Assembly (NCBI GenBank): GCA_003342815.1
Contig: PTEX01000131.1
Span: forward strand, 519,640-583,639
Direction: 5' to 3'
DNA from: Eudromia elegans
Taxonomy: Eukaryota > Chordata > Aves > Tinamiformes > Tinamidae
DNA: 64,000 nucleotides
In this document: one piece after another, positions 63,577 through 64,000 of the stretch
Numbering within the stretch: the first letter of the stretch is position 1
How the letters are laid out: the number at the start of each line of letters is the position of its first letter
Made by a program: the position numbers and the translations under genes
The notes under the pieces: model-generated
What the model saw: only the letters and a program-made list of their open reading frames with translations
Told to the model about the DNA's origin: nothing
Database searches by the model: none

Positions 63577-64000
63577 TTTTAAATTCAAAGATGAAACCTG
63601 CAAAATGATTCAACTCCAAACATGTGAAGACTTACGTACATGACCGATACTATAAAAGGACCAGTCTGATTGACTTCATTAGGCTATTAGAATACACAAA
63701 GTTAAATATATGATTACATCAAGCAGTTGGGCTTAGGTCTGTAACACTAGATATTGGTCTTGCTTTACAATATTAATATAGGTTTAATATAATACTTGAC
63801 TTCAATATGAGTCATCCTGTACTGACAAACTGGACAGCTACTGAATAAAAGACCTATGCTCAGATAGTATGAGTTCATTTTATTGGTTAAACAGTGATCA
63901 AAAACCTTTCTATAATTAATTCTACAGCAACATTTGTTACCTGAAAGTCTATTAGGTCTACAAAGAATACAGAGAGACACATCAACCTTTAATATGTGCT

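Larger units (their letters stand above)
60637..64000. other. Non-coding stretch to window end
   Basis: No gene is supported; frames stay under 95 codons. The AP-1 word pair and the 18-bp palindrome are listed separately. A run of about 18 A/G bases lies near 61670-61690. Confidence 0.55.

Noticed and set aside
1-64000. Bacterial-style features (operons, ribosome binding sites, CRISPR, phage attachment sites)
   Set aside because: The CR1 elements, microsatellites and absence of dense coding show vertebrate nuclear DNA. No direct-repeat/spacer array is present.

Overview
This window looks like nuclear DNA of a bird. The best evidence is two 3'-end fragments of CR1 retrotransposons, one on each strand (10611-10680 minus, 15161-15232 plus). 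Each carries the diagnostic block around 'ggttggaagggacc' / 'gttggactagatg' and the terminal 'attctRtgattct'-type tail. The low interspersed-repeat load, AT-rich composition and abundance of simple repeats also fit an avian macrochromosome. Turtles and crocodilians carry related CR1 families, so 'bird' is an inference rather than proof. The species cannot be named from this sequence.

I find no protein-coding gene that I can defend. There is no recognisable protein domain, no multi-exon structure, no tRNA, rRNA or snRNA, no retroviral gene, no CRISPR array and no bacterial-type organisation. Reading frames are short, mostly under 100 codons, and often open on both strands at once. The longest (about 170, 167, 156, 154 and 154 codons) match no family I recognise. 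The window is best read as a gene desert or the inside of a very large intron.

Layout. 1-3090: AT-rich non-coding DNA with small tandem repeats and a short hairpin at 2479-2504. 3090-3640: a compact GC- and CpG-richer segment. 3640-9200: non-coding DNA with a perfect 24-bp inverted repeat (6418-6479). 9218-9992: an imperfect hairpin, then a palindromic AT-rich repeat of about 240 bp, the most striking structure in the window. 10000-25570: two CR1 tails, a purine tract and non-coding DNA. 25574-25636: a perfect 31-bp tandem duplication. 25640-46630: non-coding DNA with minisatellites and a few splice-acceptor-like sites. 46634-46701: a tetranucleotide microsatellite. 53264-53469: a 98-bp segment repeated at 108-bp spacing. 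56200-58860: sequence-complex DNA that looks like conserved non-coding elements, with a hairpin at 57034-57080 and a nuclear-receptor-like palindrome at 56270-56289. 59718-60640: a second GC-richer segment ending in two abutting hairpins. The rest to 64000 is ordinary non-coding DNA.

No genes can be shown to work together here. Any function is more likely regulatory, structural (palindromes) or from non-coding RNA. Hairpin, splice-site and regulatory calls were made by eye and have not been tested by folding, conservation or expression data.
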